Assembly: GCA_977017575.1 (NCBI GenBank)
Contig: CDRNVI010000060.1
Coordinates: 186,001-250,000, forward strand
DNA from: Paramoeba atlantica
Lineage: Eukaryota; Discosea
DNA: 64,000 bases
Direction: 5' to 3'
The notes under the pieces were generated by a model. That model saw nothing but the letters and a program-made list of their open reading frames with translations, searched no databases and was not told the DNA's origin. Below are positions 1 through 10,295 of the stretch, one piece after another. The first letter of the stretch is position 1; every line of letters begins with the position of its first letter. The position numbers and the translations under genes are program-made.

Positions 1-83
1 TTTTTCATACATTGATGGATTGTTTGATTTATTTATTTATTCCACAAAGCTTCTCATTTTCTTGTGTACGTTTTTTACAACGC

Positions 84-263
84 ATGAGTAAATCTGAAGG
101 AGGTGAATCCTCCCAAAAAGCTATGTGGCCCTCAGCAAAATTTCTAGAAAGTAAAGAGAAAGTCAAGAACACAGAAATTGAGTCCAAAAGTGCGAAAAAG
201 GAGTTGGAGTCGAGTACACAGATCTTGACCCCTTTTCGATCACGGCAAAAAGTATTTCAATAG
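84..263 (+). CDS. Short ORF of unknown nature, repeated at 10713
   Basis: A 59-codon frame from the ATG at 84, rich in Lys, Ser and Glu with no recognisable domain. The copy in unit B differs at two residues. An older diverged copy at about 10386 keeps the start (MSKSGGSESP) but loses the frame soon after, so coding constraint is doubtful. It lies opposite in strand to all host-type genes. More likely a transposon scrap than a host gene; function unknown. Confidence 0.15.
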   Translation: MSKSEGGESSQKAMWPSAKFLESKEKVKNTEIESKSAKKELESSTQILTPFRSRQKVFQ

Positions 264-924
264 AGGTGAACACGGAGAGCCTTGAAACATTTTTTGTGTC
301 CTTCGTAAAGATAGTGAAAATGATGAGTCAGTCTAACAGTTCAACGCCCGAAATGCTATGGTGGTTTTGGTCTTCTGTCTGCCTCTGCACATCATTGTGG
401 CCTGAAAGTAGGAAAAGGACAACGTAGGTAGGGGGAAGAAAGTCGGTAGCGAAAAGTCTTAAGGGGAAAGTAAGTGAGGGGAAAAAGGATAAGCAGCAAG
501 TAGGAAATCAGAGCGTTGTTGAGAAACAGTTGTTCAAAAATTAAGCTTTTCAGACGTGCTTAAAACTTTAAACGTGCTGATGCCGCTTGATGCGCGTTCA
601 TCTAAAGGGAGAGAGCAAAAAACGGAAGAAACGGGATTAAAATTGGTACCGTTTCAAAGGATTAGTTTTTTACTGGGTAAATAGAATGGGAAAATTGCCT
701 CTTCGCGGCAGAATGCATTCTCTTCTAAAGCAACGCTAATAGGACGAGCAACGCTGGGATAGGGGGAATAGCATGTATGTGGAGATTGACAATTATAAGT
801 GCTTTTGGTATCATTAAGAAAAACGTGTAAACGACGTATAAAGGGGGGTCATATAGTATTACGGGAACTTCACAGTAATAATTGAGTACACTTTTTCGTT
901 TGTGTGGAAGGAAAATTGGCTTAA
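264..924. other. Intergenic, no gene seen
   Basis: AT-rich sequence, identical apart from a few substitutions to 10893-11553. No convincing frame on either strand. It lies 3' of the first LRR gene and probably includes its 3' UTR. Confidence 0.5.
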
Positions 925-1851
925 TTATTTGAAAATTACTTTTGTACCTTGCGTAATGAGGTCGTCCAATAACTTAGGAAGTATGGAACGGTTAATTTCA
1001 CCTTCAAGTTCATTATTATCCACGAAGAATAGTCGTGTCATTTGTGGTGGGAGCTTATCGAAAAATACTTTTCCGCTGAAAATGTTATTCTCGCACTCCA
1101 GCACCTCCAACGAAGCGGGTAGATGCCGCAAATCTAGCGTTCCGAAAAATTGATTGTTTGATAATATTAGCCAAGTGACAGAGGGCAAGCTACTTAGATT
1201 AACATTACCTGTAAATGCGTTATCCGAAAGGTCTAATGATACGAAGTTCGCTGGGAATTGACTCAAATCTACCTCTCCCGACAAATCATTCTCCTGGACC
1301 CACAGCTCTTGCATATTTTGCGGTAAGTTACACAAGTCCACACCACCTGTAAACGCATTCCCCCCTAATTGGAAAATGCGAAGCGAGGACGGAAGGCTAT
1401 CCAATTTCACCTCTCCACTAAGCCTATTTTCATACAAATAACAGTTCTCGAGCGTTCGTGGGAGATAATCCCAGGCTGGGGAACCCGTCATGGAAATCCC
1501 CGGCATGCCCTGTCCCACCATTCTCCCATAGGGGGACCAATCCATTAGCGTCACACGCTCGCCGTGCTCACAGGCAATACCCTCCCACTCACACGCGGGG
1601 GTGTCCGTGTTCCAGCTCGACGGTTTCCCTCCCCTACGCCGAGGGGGTCCATGCCGGTGAAACGGAATCGTAATATTCTCCACGAAACGCGAGAGCTCGT
1701 ACTCTTGGGGTAGCTGCGCTCCTCGTACCTTACCGAGCGCGGCTCCCGACGTTTCGTCACTTGTAACCTTCTCTATGGTTTTGCGTCGTTTTCGAGGGGG
1801 TAACGGCGTGTCAGAGAGCTGCACAGGACAGGTGATGGGGAGGGGGTTCAT
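925..1851 (-). CDS. Leucine-rich-repeat protein, copy 1A
   Basis: 308 codons from the ATG at 1851, no introns. A basic N-terminal stretch is followed by the family signature GKVRG-x3-LPQEYELSRFVENI (about residues 40-63). Next comes an LRR N-cap of the type W-TDTPACEWEGIAC, then about seven repeats of roughly 23 residues of the form LPxxLxxLxLxxNxFxGxVxL. The protein ends in a short strand GTKVIFK that recurs in paralogs (GTKLVVK, GTQIVIK). LRR proteins of this style are typically surface or secreted recognition proteins in kinetoplastids, but this copy has no clear signal peptide; upstream coding sequence or trans-splicing cannot be judged. Copy 1B at 11554 is about 97% identical in protein. 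All family members lie on the minus strand. Ligand and location are unknown. Confidence 0.85.
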   Translation of the reverse strand: MNPLPITCPVQLSDTPLPPRKRRKTIEKVTSDETSGAALGKVRGAQLPQEYELSRFVENITIPFHRHGPPRRRGGKPSSWNTDTPACEWEGIACEHGERVTLMDWSPYGRMVGQGMPGISMTGSPAWDYLPRTLENCYLYENRLSGEVKLDSLPSSLRIFQLGGNAFTGGVDLCNLPQNMQELWVQENDLSGEVDLSQFPANFVSLDLSDNAFTGNVNLSSLPSVTWLILSNNQFFGTLDLRHLPASLEVLECENNIFSGKVFFDKLPPQMTRLFFVDNNELEGEINRSILPKLLDDLITQGTKVIFK

Positions 1852-2035
1852 AAGAGGTGTAAATCAGAGGATACGGTGTCTATTCGATAATATTTGGGAA
1901 AGGGATTCTGTCAAATCTGGAGCCATAGGAACAAATCGCACACGTGTACGTTCTGCTGTGGTAGAGTGAGGCCAACAGCACAAGTAGTTGAGAAACATAC
2001 ACCCCTAGTCAGCTTAGTTATCCCTGCTACAGGTA

Positions 2036-2385
2036 TTGCATCTGATTCTAATTAACTCTCATAAGTCTCATCAATATAACCCTCCCTTGAAGTCGCAGTG
2101 TCACTTTGACCTCACCCATTACAAGAATCCACCAAACTGGCTGAGGAGAAGTAAGAGTGAGACGTACAATTCCCTTCTCCACGAGCAGCGCATAACTAAC
2201 CCCGACTGTCACGCGATCGCCTTCGAGATAGGCGCACGTGACTTCCCGAATAGTACATGCGGCTATCTAAACGCAGTTTTCAGGGGAGATAGCCAGCTGG
2301 CAAGAAGATGTCGCGAGGAGATGATGCAGATGGCGGGCAGAGCAAGCTATATCATCTGGTCTCGCCGAAATGAGGCGTAATGGAC
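2036..2385 (+). mobile_element. LINE 3'-end fragment (C-terminus of reverse-transcriptase ORF)
   Basis: The plus-strand frame ends in a stretch typical of LINE ORF2 C-termini: FDLTHY, a KSETYN-type helix, AIAFEIGARDF, then RASYIIWSRRNEA before the stop. These motifs follow the zinc-knuckle region in many non-LTR elements. Nothing upstream encodes the reverse transcriptase, so this is a 5'-truncated insertion, as is usual for LINEs. The duplicate is at 12665-13014. Its orientation is opposite to the flanking LRR genes. Confidence 0.55.
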
Positions 2386-2531
2386 ACCGGAAGGCGGTGT
2401 TTCAGCTTAGGAAAAAGTGGATAATATTTAATTAATTGTTTGCGGGTACAACCACATAAATACTCTGCATTAAAATAAATGCATGAACAAACGGGCAAGA
2501 AACTTAGCTCCGATTTGATGGCCGGATTAAG

Positions 2532-2712
2532 CTGAAGAACGGGTCAGAGTTCATACTCGAACTGACATCTCTGTGGGAGGAAAACTTTATATCCTCGCAC
2601 GAATGGAAGATGCAGAAGTATGGGCATGCATACTACCTACAAAGGAAAACGTCAAATACAGCCACATTTCTCCTGGCCATTGAAGTAGGGAAAGCTCAAC
2701 AGCTCAACTGAA
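2532..2712 (+). mobile_element. Second, older LINE tail fragment
   Basis: A frame without a start codon reads L-K-N-G-S-E-F-I-L-E-L-T-S-L-W-E-E-N, then KMQKYG. This is the ELT-x-WEEN-x(n)-K-x2-KY pattern of LINE C-termini, the same region that starts the fragment at 2036. Two tails of related elements therefore lie head to tail. The duplicate is at 13156-13336. Confidence 0.4.
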
Positions 2713-3260
2713 GCTCTGAACTTCATTTTTGGTGGAAACAGGACCACCACCTTGCGATGCCGACAAAGCATGGTAAAAAGAGCTCTTAGTGGGACCTTTA
2801 AAAATTTTAATAGTCGCGACAGAGCAGTGAAGTGAGGGCATATGCTCGTGAAGGTTTTAAAAACCTAGGAGAAACTCGTTTTGTGCGAGGATTGCATGCT
2901 AGTCATGCATCTTCTGGGTATCAATCTGTGCAGTTAAACGGGATGAATATCATATACGATTTCGGAAACGTCATGTATACCACCATTTTTCGACCCAATT
3001 AGGTCTTCCGCTATCATTTTCACTCTTCCGCTATCTTTTTCACTCCAACGACCTTGTTCCGGGGACTTAATTTTTTTCTTTCCAAAAATACAGGATTTCT
3101 TTTAGGGCACCTTAGTGAAATCAAATTTTTCACCTTTCCCTTTCATTGTATTGCGATGTCAGGTTTCCCCCCATCAAATCAGCAAAACATAATCAATGTT
3201 CGCTCTGATTAACACACAATATCCAAAATTGTATGCAAAATCCCCATTTTAGATGCAATA
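2713..3260. other. Intergenic, no gene seen; holds the 105-base A/B difference
   Basis: Low-complexity AT-rich sequence. Near 2985-3050 the phrase 'cttccgctatc' is repeated. About 105 bases at 2889-2993 are present only in unit A, either an insertion in A or a deletion in B. Confidence 0.5.
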
Positions 3261-3962
3261 TCACTCCGGTAGGATGCTAATGAGTGTGCCATCAGTCTTG
3301 ATCAATAATTTCCCCGAAAGATTCTTCTTCCTGATTTCACCTTGCAGGAGAGTATTGTTTCTCATCCACAAGAACCTCAGACTTTGCGGTAATGAGTTCA
3401 GAAGCACTTCCCTTTCAAAACAATTGTTGGAAAGATAGAGGGTTTCTAGATTGGGAGGAAGATGGCCCAAATCCAATGTGCCGGTCAATTTATTCGCTGC
3501 CAAATTCAGAATTCTTAACTGTGACGGCAAGCTGTTTAATACAACTGATCCGGTGAACATATTTTCATCTAAGTAAAGAGAGCGCAAGGCGCTCGGCAGA
3601 GAAACGAGATCAACGGCACCTGAAAATGCATTTTCAGATAGATTCAGTAGCTCTAGAGGGCCCGGAAGATAGTCTAGTCGAACGCTGCCAAACAGTGCAT
3701 TCTCGGAAGCATGAAAATCAATAATGGAATCAGGAAGATATTCTAAACAGAGTAGGCCCCGAAGATGTAGGACTTCCCAATTAATTTCAGTTACCATACT
3801 ACTCTGGTCGCAACTCACGTCTTCCCATTCGCAGGCAGGGGTACTCGTATTCCAGGATGGGCGAGGGTTTTCAATGTTTTGAATTAGTCGCGTTAAATTG
3901 TATTCTTGTGGCATTGACGAACCTTGTACCTTGCCGGGTTTTAAAACGGATGAATCGGACAT
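3261..3962 (-). CDS. Leucine-rich-repeat protein, copy 2A
   Basis: 233 codons from the ATG at 3962. Layout is as in the other members: GKVQGSSMPQEYNL (about residues 9-22), a cap NTSTPACEWEDVSC, then five to six 23-residue repeats such as LPSALRSLYLDENMFTGSVVL and LPPNLETLYLSNNCFE. The end reads LIKTDGTLISILPE. There is no hydrophobic leader at the chosen start. Copy 2B at 13785 differs at three residues. It sits between two other LRR genes of the same orientation, so the three probably share one precursor transcript. Probable extracellular recognition or adhesion role, inferred from family style only. Confidence 0.82.
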   Translation of the reverse strand: MSDSSVLKPGKVQGSSMPQEYNLTRLIQNIENPRPSWNTSTPACEWEDVSCDQSSMVTEINWEVLHLRGLLCLEYLPDSIIDFHASENALFGSVRLDYLPGPLELLNLSENAFSGAVDLVSLPSALRSLYLDENMFTGSVVLNSLPSQLRILNLAANKLTGTLDLGHLPPNLETLYLSNNCFEREVLLNSLPQSLRFLWMRNNTLLQGEIRKKNLSGKLLIKTDGTLISILPE

Positions 3963-4443
3963 AGATGATGAAATCCAAGGAAATGAAAAAAACTGAGGTA
4001 GAAAGCGTTACATAAGAAAAAGGGGAATTCTAAAAGCGCAAAATTATTTTAAAGGTGGAGGCCAGCTTTGAAGAAAGCGTATCCTCGATACTTTGAGTTT
4101 TCAGAATGTTTATACGATTTTTTAAAGTCCAAAATCGAAAGGTAAAAAGGCTTTCCCGTACAGTTTTGGCGTCATGCTGTACAGTTTCTATAAATATTTT
4201 TTTCGTTTTCTAAAATACCAGACTCCCCTACATTAGATGAAAACTGAACCACCCCTTTTGTACTGCTTAACCATGTTCAACACTGGGAGCCAACCTTTTG
4301 ACAAGGGATTTGCCTGCAAACAATTTCTTTATATTATCTAACTGTAACTCGTCACTGTAAGAATTGATATAGTTACATGTGTACATGTGGAATTTTTGTC
4401 CTCATTTGTTTTTTTCTAAAACATACAAAGTTAAAGTACTGCA

Positions 4444-5301
4444 CTACAGTACAGTAATTGTAACACATTTTGGAATTGGCCAAGACTGCACTTCCAAATC
4501 GCAGATATTTCCTTTCAAATTCAAATCTTCCATTGTTGCTGGTAAGGCGTCAAATGCTACTTTTCCCGTAAAAGCGTTGTTCCCAAGGGAAAGTGTACGC
4601 ATAAACGGCGGAAGGGAGCGCAGAACCAACTCACCATTCAACTTATTACCGGTCAAGTGCAAAACTGTAAGTTCTTTCGGGAGACAGGTTAAGTTTACAC
4701 TTCCAACAAAAAGATTTTCATGCAGAAAAAGTCTTTGAAGTTGTCCTGGGAGAAGCGTCAGGTCTAGATTCCCTGAAAAATCATTACGCGACACAGAAAA
4801 CAACCTCAATGGAGGAGGCAGTGAGGTCAAGTCAAGCATACCTGAAAATCTTGTACCAGATGAAAAAAGCTGTTCAACGAATTGTGGGAGGGAAGGGGCA
4901 TCGAAGGATCCGTATAAGGGGTTGTATTGTATGTTTAAAGAACTCAGTTTCGGGGGAAATGCGGAAACTGGAAGAGTTCCGCTGAGTTTATTATTTCCCA
5001 CACGAACAGTACACGTTGTGTGGGGTAGATACTCCCATGAGAGATTACCCTTCAGTGCCCTGGACGACCAATCAATATTGAGCACTTCATCATTGGAATT
5101 ACAAGCGACACCCGCCCACAAACATGCTTCTGTTTCCTTCCTCGTAATCAGTAACTTCGTCTCGAGATTCTCAATGAATTTTGCCATTTGCATGTCATGT
5201 GAGAGGATGGCTCCTCGCACTTTCCCTAGACGTGCATTCGTGCGAGTATTGGTCAAATCCGCCAGTGAAGCACTTCTGAGGATTAGTAATGAGATTGACA
5301 T
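4444..5301 (-). CDS. Leucine-rich-repeat protein with short signal-like leader, copy 3A
   Basis: 285 codons from the ATG at 5301, preceded in frame by a stop at about 5331. The first residues, MSISLLILRSASLA, look like a short signal peptide, followed by LGKVRGAILSHDMQMAKFIENL, a cap with ACLWAGVAC, and nine or so LRRs (for example LPPPLRLFSVSRNDFSGNL). The end is CVTITVL. Within the 50 bases 5' of the start lies TACTAAT followed by a pyrimidine-rich run, which would suit a branch point and trans-splice acceptor region. Copy 3B is at 14968 and a frameshifted relative lies at 58334-59172. Likely secreted or surface protein. Confidence 0.85.
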   Translation of the reverse strand: MSISLLILRSASLADLTNTRTNARLGKVRGAILSHDMQMAKFIENLETKLLITRKETEACLWAGVACNSNDEVLNIDWSSRALKGNLSWEYLPHTTCTVRVGNNKLSGTLPVSAFPPKLSSLNIQYNPLYGSFDAPSLPQFVEQLFSSGTRFSGMLDLTSLPPPLRLFSVSRNDFSGNLDLTLLPGQLQRLFLHENLFVGSVNLTCLPKELTVLHLTGNKLNGELVLRSLPPFMRTLSLGNNAFTGKVAFDALPATMEDLNLKGNICDLEVQSWPIPKCVTITVL

Positions 5302-5316
5302 TAAATAATGGTAATA

Positions 5317-5513
5317 GAGTACACACAGTTATTAGTATGACAATATGTCGTAAAACAAAAATTAGTAAATGTTTAATTACTAGTAGTAAAACACGTTGAA
5401 AAATTCATGTTTTACACCTTACATTCTTTTCTTTTCGGAGTTCTACTTTTTTTACTAAAAAGTTTCAGATTACTATGTCGCACTACATCGGAGAATATTC
5501 CTCAGCAATCTGA
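5317..5513. other. AT-rich spacer, duplicated locally in unit B
   Basis: No gene. Unit B has extra short tandem copies here: a 'taaataaataatgg' phrase near 15830-15860 and 'gtcgcactacatcggagaa' twice at 16058-16096. Confidence 0.5.
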
Positions 5514-5852
5514 TAAGTGCTTCGTCTAACTAAGAGTTTTCTCACGGAAGACGAAGAAGTTCGGTTGTTGAAAACGTTTTTGCTGATTCGACAAACTGGC
5601 GTTGCTGTCGACGCAGCTCGCGTAGCAAACATTGCGAAAGGTATCAGAAAACAGCGACAAGCGGGACACACAGTGCTGAAAGGTGGCATGCTGAAGTTTT
5701 CGATTTCCTGGGCAAATTCTTGGATGCTCCGCAATGCCAGTATGGTGCGATGGGCAACTAAAACTCGAACTGTGACACCTATTGAAGTCGCGCAGACAGC
5801 CAATGTATTTTTTTCTCATCTACAGTGCGGGGCTTATTACGGGACGGGTTAA
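5514..5852 (+). mobile_element. Fossil pogo/Tigger-type CENP-B helix-turn-helix domain
   Basis: An open frame of about 111 codons with no ATG start, opened by an in-frame TAA at 5514. It reads FLTEDEEVRLLKTFLLIRQ, then GVAVDAARVANIAKGI, a spacer, FSISWANSWMLRNASMVRWA and TPIEVAQTANVFFSHL. This is the two-part CENP-B/DDE_1 DNA-binding pattern: a helix-turn-helix followed by a 'GWxxxFLxRHP' helix and a 'PExxxxFF' tail. No DDE domain follows, so it is a remnant. The duplicate at 16119-16455 has lost its continuous frame. Confidence 0.5.
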
Positions 5853-6085
5853 AGCACAGCGGTGCGCAGGCATATTCCCCCCTTCCTGGGGATTGGGTTT
5901 CAAAATGGTATGTGAGTGTTTACTTTAATACTTTTCATAGGAAAAACTGTCGATTATTTCTTAATCCGATATCTTTCTCTAGTGTGGAGAAACCACGAAA
6001 TGCAATTTACCAACGACGGTTGACTGGATGCTTTCCATTTCTTGATATATTCCACTTCTTCGTTTTGATCGATATTAGACTTTCG

Positions 6086-6310
6086 GTACTTTTTCTGCTT
6101 AGTTCATCCTTTCTTCCCCACGCAACGAGCGTACCGTTATCAAAATTTCATGCCCAGTATTCATGCCCTTTCCCTGCCGGTACTAAGACTGGAACTGTCC
6201 CCTTTTCTTGCTGAAGCGGTAGACGCCTCTCGATCCCTTGACCCCTCCCAGCCACTCCCGTGGAGTGAGTGCTTCCCTCCCAGCTTCTTTCTTGTCCACG
6301 TTTACCTTTG
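6086..6310 (+). repeat. Repeat R1, partial copy
   Basis: Aligns with the left part of the longer R1 copies at 48235 (+) and 8256 (-). Shared landmarks are a ctttctgtactttttc-like start, 'ttcatcctttcttcccc', 'gccggtactaagactggaactgtcccc', 'ctgaagcgg' and a 'ccactccc-ggagtgagtg' inverted motif. It lacks the internal GGTGCAGAGAGC units. The duplicate is at 16692-16940. Confidence 0.65.
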
Positions 6311-6474
6311 GCTAGGCATTATGCTGGGCGTTATGGCAACAAGTTATTTCTGTGAACTATACTCCTACATTGTCCTTGGATACACTACTACAGTTGTAGC
6401 TCTAATAGGCAAATTTGTCCCGGGATATTGGCATATTGGTGTGACAAACGCTAATACACCCGGAGCAGTCCACA

Positions 6475-8255
6475 CTGTGTAGTCAACACTGTGTAGTCAA
6501 CACTACTACTAGTGTTGTAGCTCTAATGCTAGTTTAGTTGTAGCTCTAATAGGCAAATTTGCCACGGGAACAACGAAGCCACTTCAAATAAGAGGTTTCA
6601 GAGGGGTGACTCCTGCCCCCAAGGGGGGACAGGGTTTAAGAGGGACGCCCCCGGGCGCTCCCCTTAAACTTCTACGGAGCTCCGACTTGGTGAAATCATT
6701 TTCGCAAAGAGATCCGGAATCCTCAATGTCCCTTGGATGGAACATGCTGGGCTAACATGACAAAGAGTTAGAAAGGGAGACCGGCGTTGGGCTGTCGTCG
6801 GTGATGGGGCGAGGCAACCCCAGCCTTCCGAAGTAAGGACTTCGAGCTAGCTGCAGGGATTCCTGTTCCTGTTTAACATCTTTTGGCGGGGTCGTTAACC
6901 ACATTCCGGGGGGTATAAGACGGCGTGGTAAGCAGGGGTCCAAAAAACTTTTAAAGTTTAATTTATAGCAAAAAAAAGAAATATTTTTATCACATACCCG
7001 TTTAACATACCTATACCTTGGATAACTTACCGGGGGGGGTATATTATTCTGGCCCGCGACACCTAATATACTCCCCCTCGTCCCACACATTTTCTTATGT
7101 AACGGTACAAAAGTCCAACCGTAAGATCACGTACCTTTTTAAAAAAAATGTTTCTATGCATTTTTAGATGCATTTTGATACGTTCTAGCATTTGGTACTA
7201 CGCGCGGTACATCTGTAGATACAGGTTCTAACAGTGGAAGGGTTTTTCTTCTCTTAGCTATTGCATTACCAGTCTACTTGACATACTTATACCTTGATAA
7301 CATACCTATACCTTGATAACATACCGGGGGGTGGTGTGTTAAATGGGTATGTGGTTTAGTACTATACATTGATGCTATAAGTAATTCAAAAACTTCGAAA
7401 ACTATAAATGGTGAAAAACAAATTTCGCGCCGCTTCGCGGGGCGTGTTTCTATCATGAGTTATATACGCGGGGTACCTTTCGGGGCTGCTTTTTATATAC
7501 TATCCCCCCTAGCAATCCGCTTTCTGCATTTGGGCTTGCTCCCCCTTCTTCCTCTACGGTCCTCCAAAGTCGATATCAAAAGCGATGTCCCATTCTTCTG
7601 ACACGGGTCGTTGCATGTATAAGAATGATTTATGTGGCGCGATAGTGTCTGAGGTACATGAATGGGTTGGAACCGCGGCCATTCCAAAAGCCAAAGTTTC
7701 GGATGTGTTCCGCGTGAAGTTAGAAGAAGTTTTTATCAGGGTCGTCAAGGTACCTGCGATAAAGACAGCAAAGAAGCCCTGGAAAACAGACTTAGACTGA
7801 TGTACAGTACAGTACAGTATGCAGACTCGCCGTACAGATCGGTGAAGGTCAGTGTGGATCAGAGATCTCTAGAGATTGATGAAGATAATTCTCGAACGCC
7901 CCAAAGGGACTACCTGCAGACTCTCCCTTTCAACAGTGGCGAAAATCTGTACAAAAATTAGTATCAAAAAAAAGCTTTCCGGCGTTGTTATTCTGAACGA
8001 TGCGTCAAAATTGCGCTTAAGTGGCCGGGTCAAACGGTCGCGCATAAGTGGGGGGGACAGTAAATAGGCAACCATTTTCGGTCTGCGGACTGGTACTTCG
8101 CTCGTCAGGTGGTCTATGGCAGGGAATGATCAAAGGTCAAGAGGGTTATGTGAGACATTTTTTCAAAAACCTATCTTCTTTGCTGTGGATGCGACACCAA
8201 AACGGGTTGCAGCTTGGCAAATATCCGTTGCACGTCCGAATATTATAAATGTGTT
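6475..8255. other. Spacer between duplicated units, no gene supported
   Basis: It starts with short repeats ('actgtgtagtcaac' and 'tagctctaataggcaaattt' twice, 6470-6565). At 6638-6675 there is a hairpin, 'gtttaagagggacgcccc' against 'ggcgctccccttaaac'. Near 7005 and 7275-7325 the phrase 'acatacctataccttg' recurs before G-runs. Short frames at 7585-7961 and 8100-8200 have no recognised family. It ends near 8045-8062 with a 'taagtggggggga-cagta' end also seen at 32697 and 53090, a likely solo transposon terminus. Confidence 0.45.
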
Positions 8256-8812
8256 TTATCATGCACTTATAGTGCAGAGATTTGCTCACCATGTCCTTAT
8301 CCCGCATACGACGGGTGGATCATGTGAGGTTTCGTCCTCGCCGGAGGTGTGCGGGTGCGGAGAGCTGGCGTCCCAGGTGCAGAGAGCTCGGTTGTCATGT
8401 GCAGGTGCAGAGAGCCGGATGCGTAATCCCCATATTACAGTTTCGGGGGCAATCCGGGTGCAGAGAGCTGCGACAGAGCCGAGGTGCGGAGAGCTGGGCG
8501 ACCGCCAGGTGCAGAGAGCCGAGTCTCGTCGGCGGAGGACACGTCTAGTGGTCCTCAAGGAAGGCCACCGTGACGCATGGCCCTCTCGGAGAGGAAAAAG
8601 ACAAGTCGAAAAAAAGCCGAGAGGGGGAAGCACACTCACTCCAGGGGAGTGAGTCGGGGAGGGGTGAAGTGGTGAAAGCGCGTCCCCTGCTTCAGCGACA
8701 AGAGGGACAGTTCCGACCTTAGTGCCGGCCGGCAACGGGCATGAAAATACAGTAAGAGTATGCCCGTTGCCGGGGAAAGAAAGGATGAACAACAAGGTAC
8801 AGAAACTGTATC
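8256..8812 (-). repeat. Repeat R1, near-complete copy with spliced-leader-like core
   Basis: Inverse complement of 48235-49118 once the small element inserted there is ignored. Read on the minus strand it begins with ACAGTTTCTGTACCTTGTT (8792-8810), then a hairpin around CAACGGGCATA/TATGCCCGTTG. A conserved block 'cggaactgtccctcttgtcgctgaagc' follows, written here in words as a GC-rich tract. It then has six units of GGTGC[A/G]GAGAGC between 8354 and 8520 and ends in a small hairpin with 'tgcacttatagtgca'. No protein frame is shared by both copies, so it is non-coding. Confidence 0.75.
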
Positions 8813-9185
8813 TACGTTAGAATACGCAATATGGTAAGATCACGGAATTGACGTCGCTGAGCGTTGACCTTAGAACTGGAAGTAAATAACTCAATGGATT
8901 TTAAGCCAACTTTAGTTAATATTGCATTCTGAGCTTTCAGATAGCGAGGTTTCCTCTCAACTGCGTCGCGAGGGTGTTGCTGATATTTGTAGCCGATCTG
9001 GAGTACACGGGGACGAAACATGTGGTCTCCAACGAGCATACAGCACATAGCTGTTATAATAATTATTAATAGAGCGCTTGGATAATTAAGAATTATCACA
9101 ACCTACGCGGACAGTGCGGGGTAGGGAATGGTAGAAGTGGGTGGTGGAAAGTGGGGGCGGTGGGGCGTGGGTGGGATGTGAGATC

Positions 9186-9218
9186 AAGAGGTGTGTGTGT
9201 GTGCGTGTGTGTGTGTGA
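9186..9218. repeat. GT microsatellite
   Basis: Alternating GT for about 32 bases with single interruptions, inside a G/T-rich strand segment from 9110 to 9270. Confidence 0.8.
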
Positions 9219-9536
9219 GGATTTGGGGGTCGTCGGTGATGGGGCGCGTTGTATGTGTGTGCGGTGGTAAGTGGTAGTATCATCTGAGCAGCAGATCATC
9301 TGACGAGTGCCGCTTTTAATTTTCAATGTGCAACATATGCCCGAATTCACGTTCGGAATGGGTTTCGGAAAAATGAATTTTATTCAGCGCTAAACAACTA
9401 ATGCGGAGATGCTTGTACTTTTTTGGAAATTGATGTCTTTTCACACATAACCAGAATACTGGATTGGCCGGATCCCGCACAAACCACCACTCCATCAAGA
9501 CCTCACTATCCATACTTTTCGGCATTAGGATGTACT

Positions 9537-9597
9537 GTCCCCCCTGTTTAAGCGCACCTTGTTTTCCGTGAAAGGTGCGCTTAAACGGGGGGTCAGT
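9537..9597. repeat. Perfect 22-bp-stem hairpin (miniature element)
   Basis: CCCCCCTGTTTAAGCGCACC is followed after about 12 bases by its exact complement GGTGCGCTTAAACGGGGGG. It is preceded by 'tactgt', so the whole resembles the 'TACTGTCCCC' ends seen singly at 8045, 32697 and 53090. It is probably a tiny non-autonomous transposon made of little more than two inverted ends. Confidence 0.6.
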
Positions 9598-10295
9598 TTT
9601 AATCTTAAATAGATTAACCGTAATTAGGTAAAAACAGTAATTAAGGGCAACCGTAATTAGGTAACGCCCGGTAATTCTTTAATAATAATTATTATTGGAA
9701 GAAAAAATTATTAATAATTTTACAGCTATGATACAGCAAACGGCTTCGAGCGCTTCATAAGTCGATACTTGATATTACCTATTTTTCATGTCTGCGTGAA
9801 GAAATCTTATTCGAGAGGTTGCTCAGTTACCTAACGAAATTCGAGAGCGAATTAAATTTGTTAGAAGTGAAGAGCAAACCCGATAGGAAGAATAAGGAGA
9901 AGTAAAAGGGAATGATGAGCAGTAGAAGAATTACAATATTGAGAAATACATTATTGAAGTTGGTAATACTTAGGGCTATTTTTGTGATATCAAGTATAGA
10001 AAAAGCATTTCACTGTGTATGGCTTCCTTTGTTTACGTTTTGAATACATTGTCATATCTTTCAACACCATAACTTAGTTAAGAACCACAATATTCGTACT
10101 CAGAAGACGAAGCGGGTAATCAATTACATGCTGCGGAAGTTCTGACATCTTTACTTCAGCACATAACGCTTCGTTATATCTTATTTATTTATATTTTATG
10201 CAGGGCAAAACCTGCAGAGCGATCGCCTGACTGAATTTGCGTGATGGTACATGTACTTCTTTAAAAAATAGAGGTCCATTTTTTATGTTAGGTAT

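Larger units (their letters stand above)
1..6474. repeat. Segmental duplication, unit A (cut by window start)
   Basis: This stretch matches 10630-17100 almost base for base. The offset is 10629 at the left and 10524 from about position 3000, because about 105 bases near 2889-2993 are absent from unit B. It becomes about 10605 beyond 5.5 kb, where unit B has gained small local duplications. The match stops abruptly after 6474/17100. Each unit carries three LRR genes on the minus strand, LINE tails on the plus strand and a transposase helix-turn-helix fossil. The low divergence indicates a recent duplication. Confidence 0.95.
8813..10295. other. Spacer with microsatellite and hairpin, no firm gene
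   Basis: A minus-strand frame of 78 codons from the ATG at 9048 and a 69-codon frame from the ATG at 9525 (EWWFVRDPANPVFWL) are open but unrecognised. A (GT)n run lies at 9186-9218. At 9537-9597 there is a perfect stem, described separately. AT-rich 'attattaat' phrases occur at 9675-9720. Nothing else is supported. Confidence 0.4.

Noticed and set aside
8354-8520. CRISPR array suggested by six short repeats
   Set aside because: Units are only 12 bases with uneven spacing, no cas genes exist, and the genome is eukaryotic.
8116-8795. Protein-coding reading of repeat R1 (178 and 169 codons)
   Set aside because: The frames are not conserved in the second full copy at 48600-49110, while stems and short units are.
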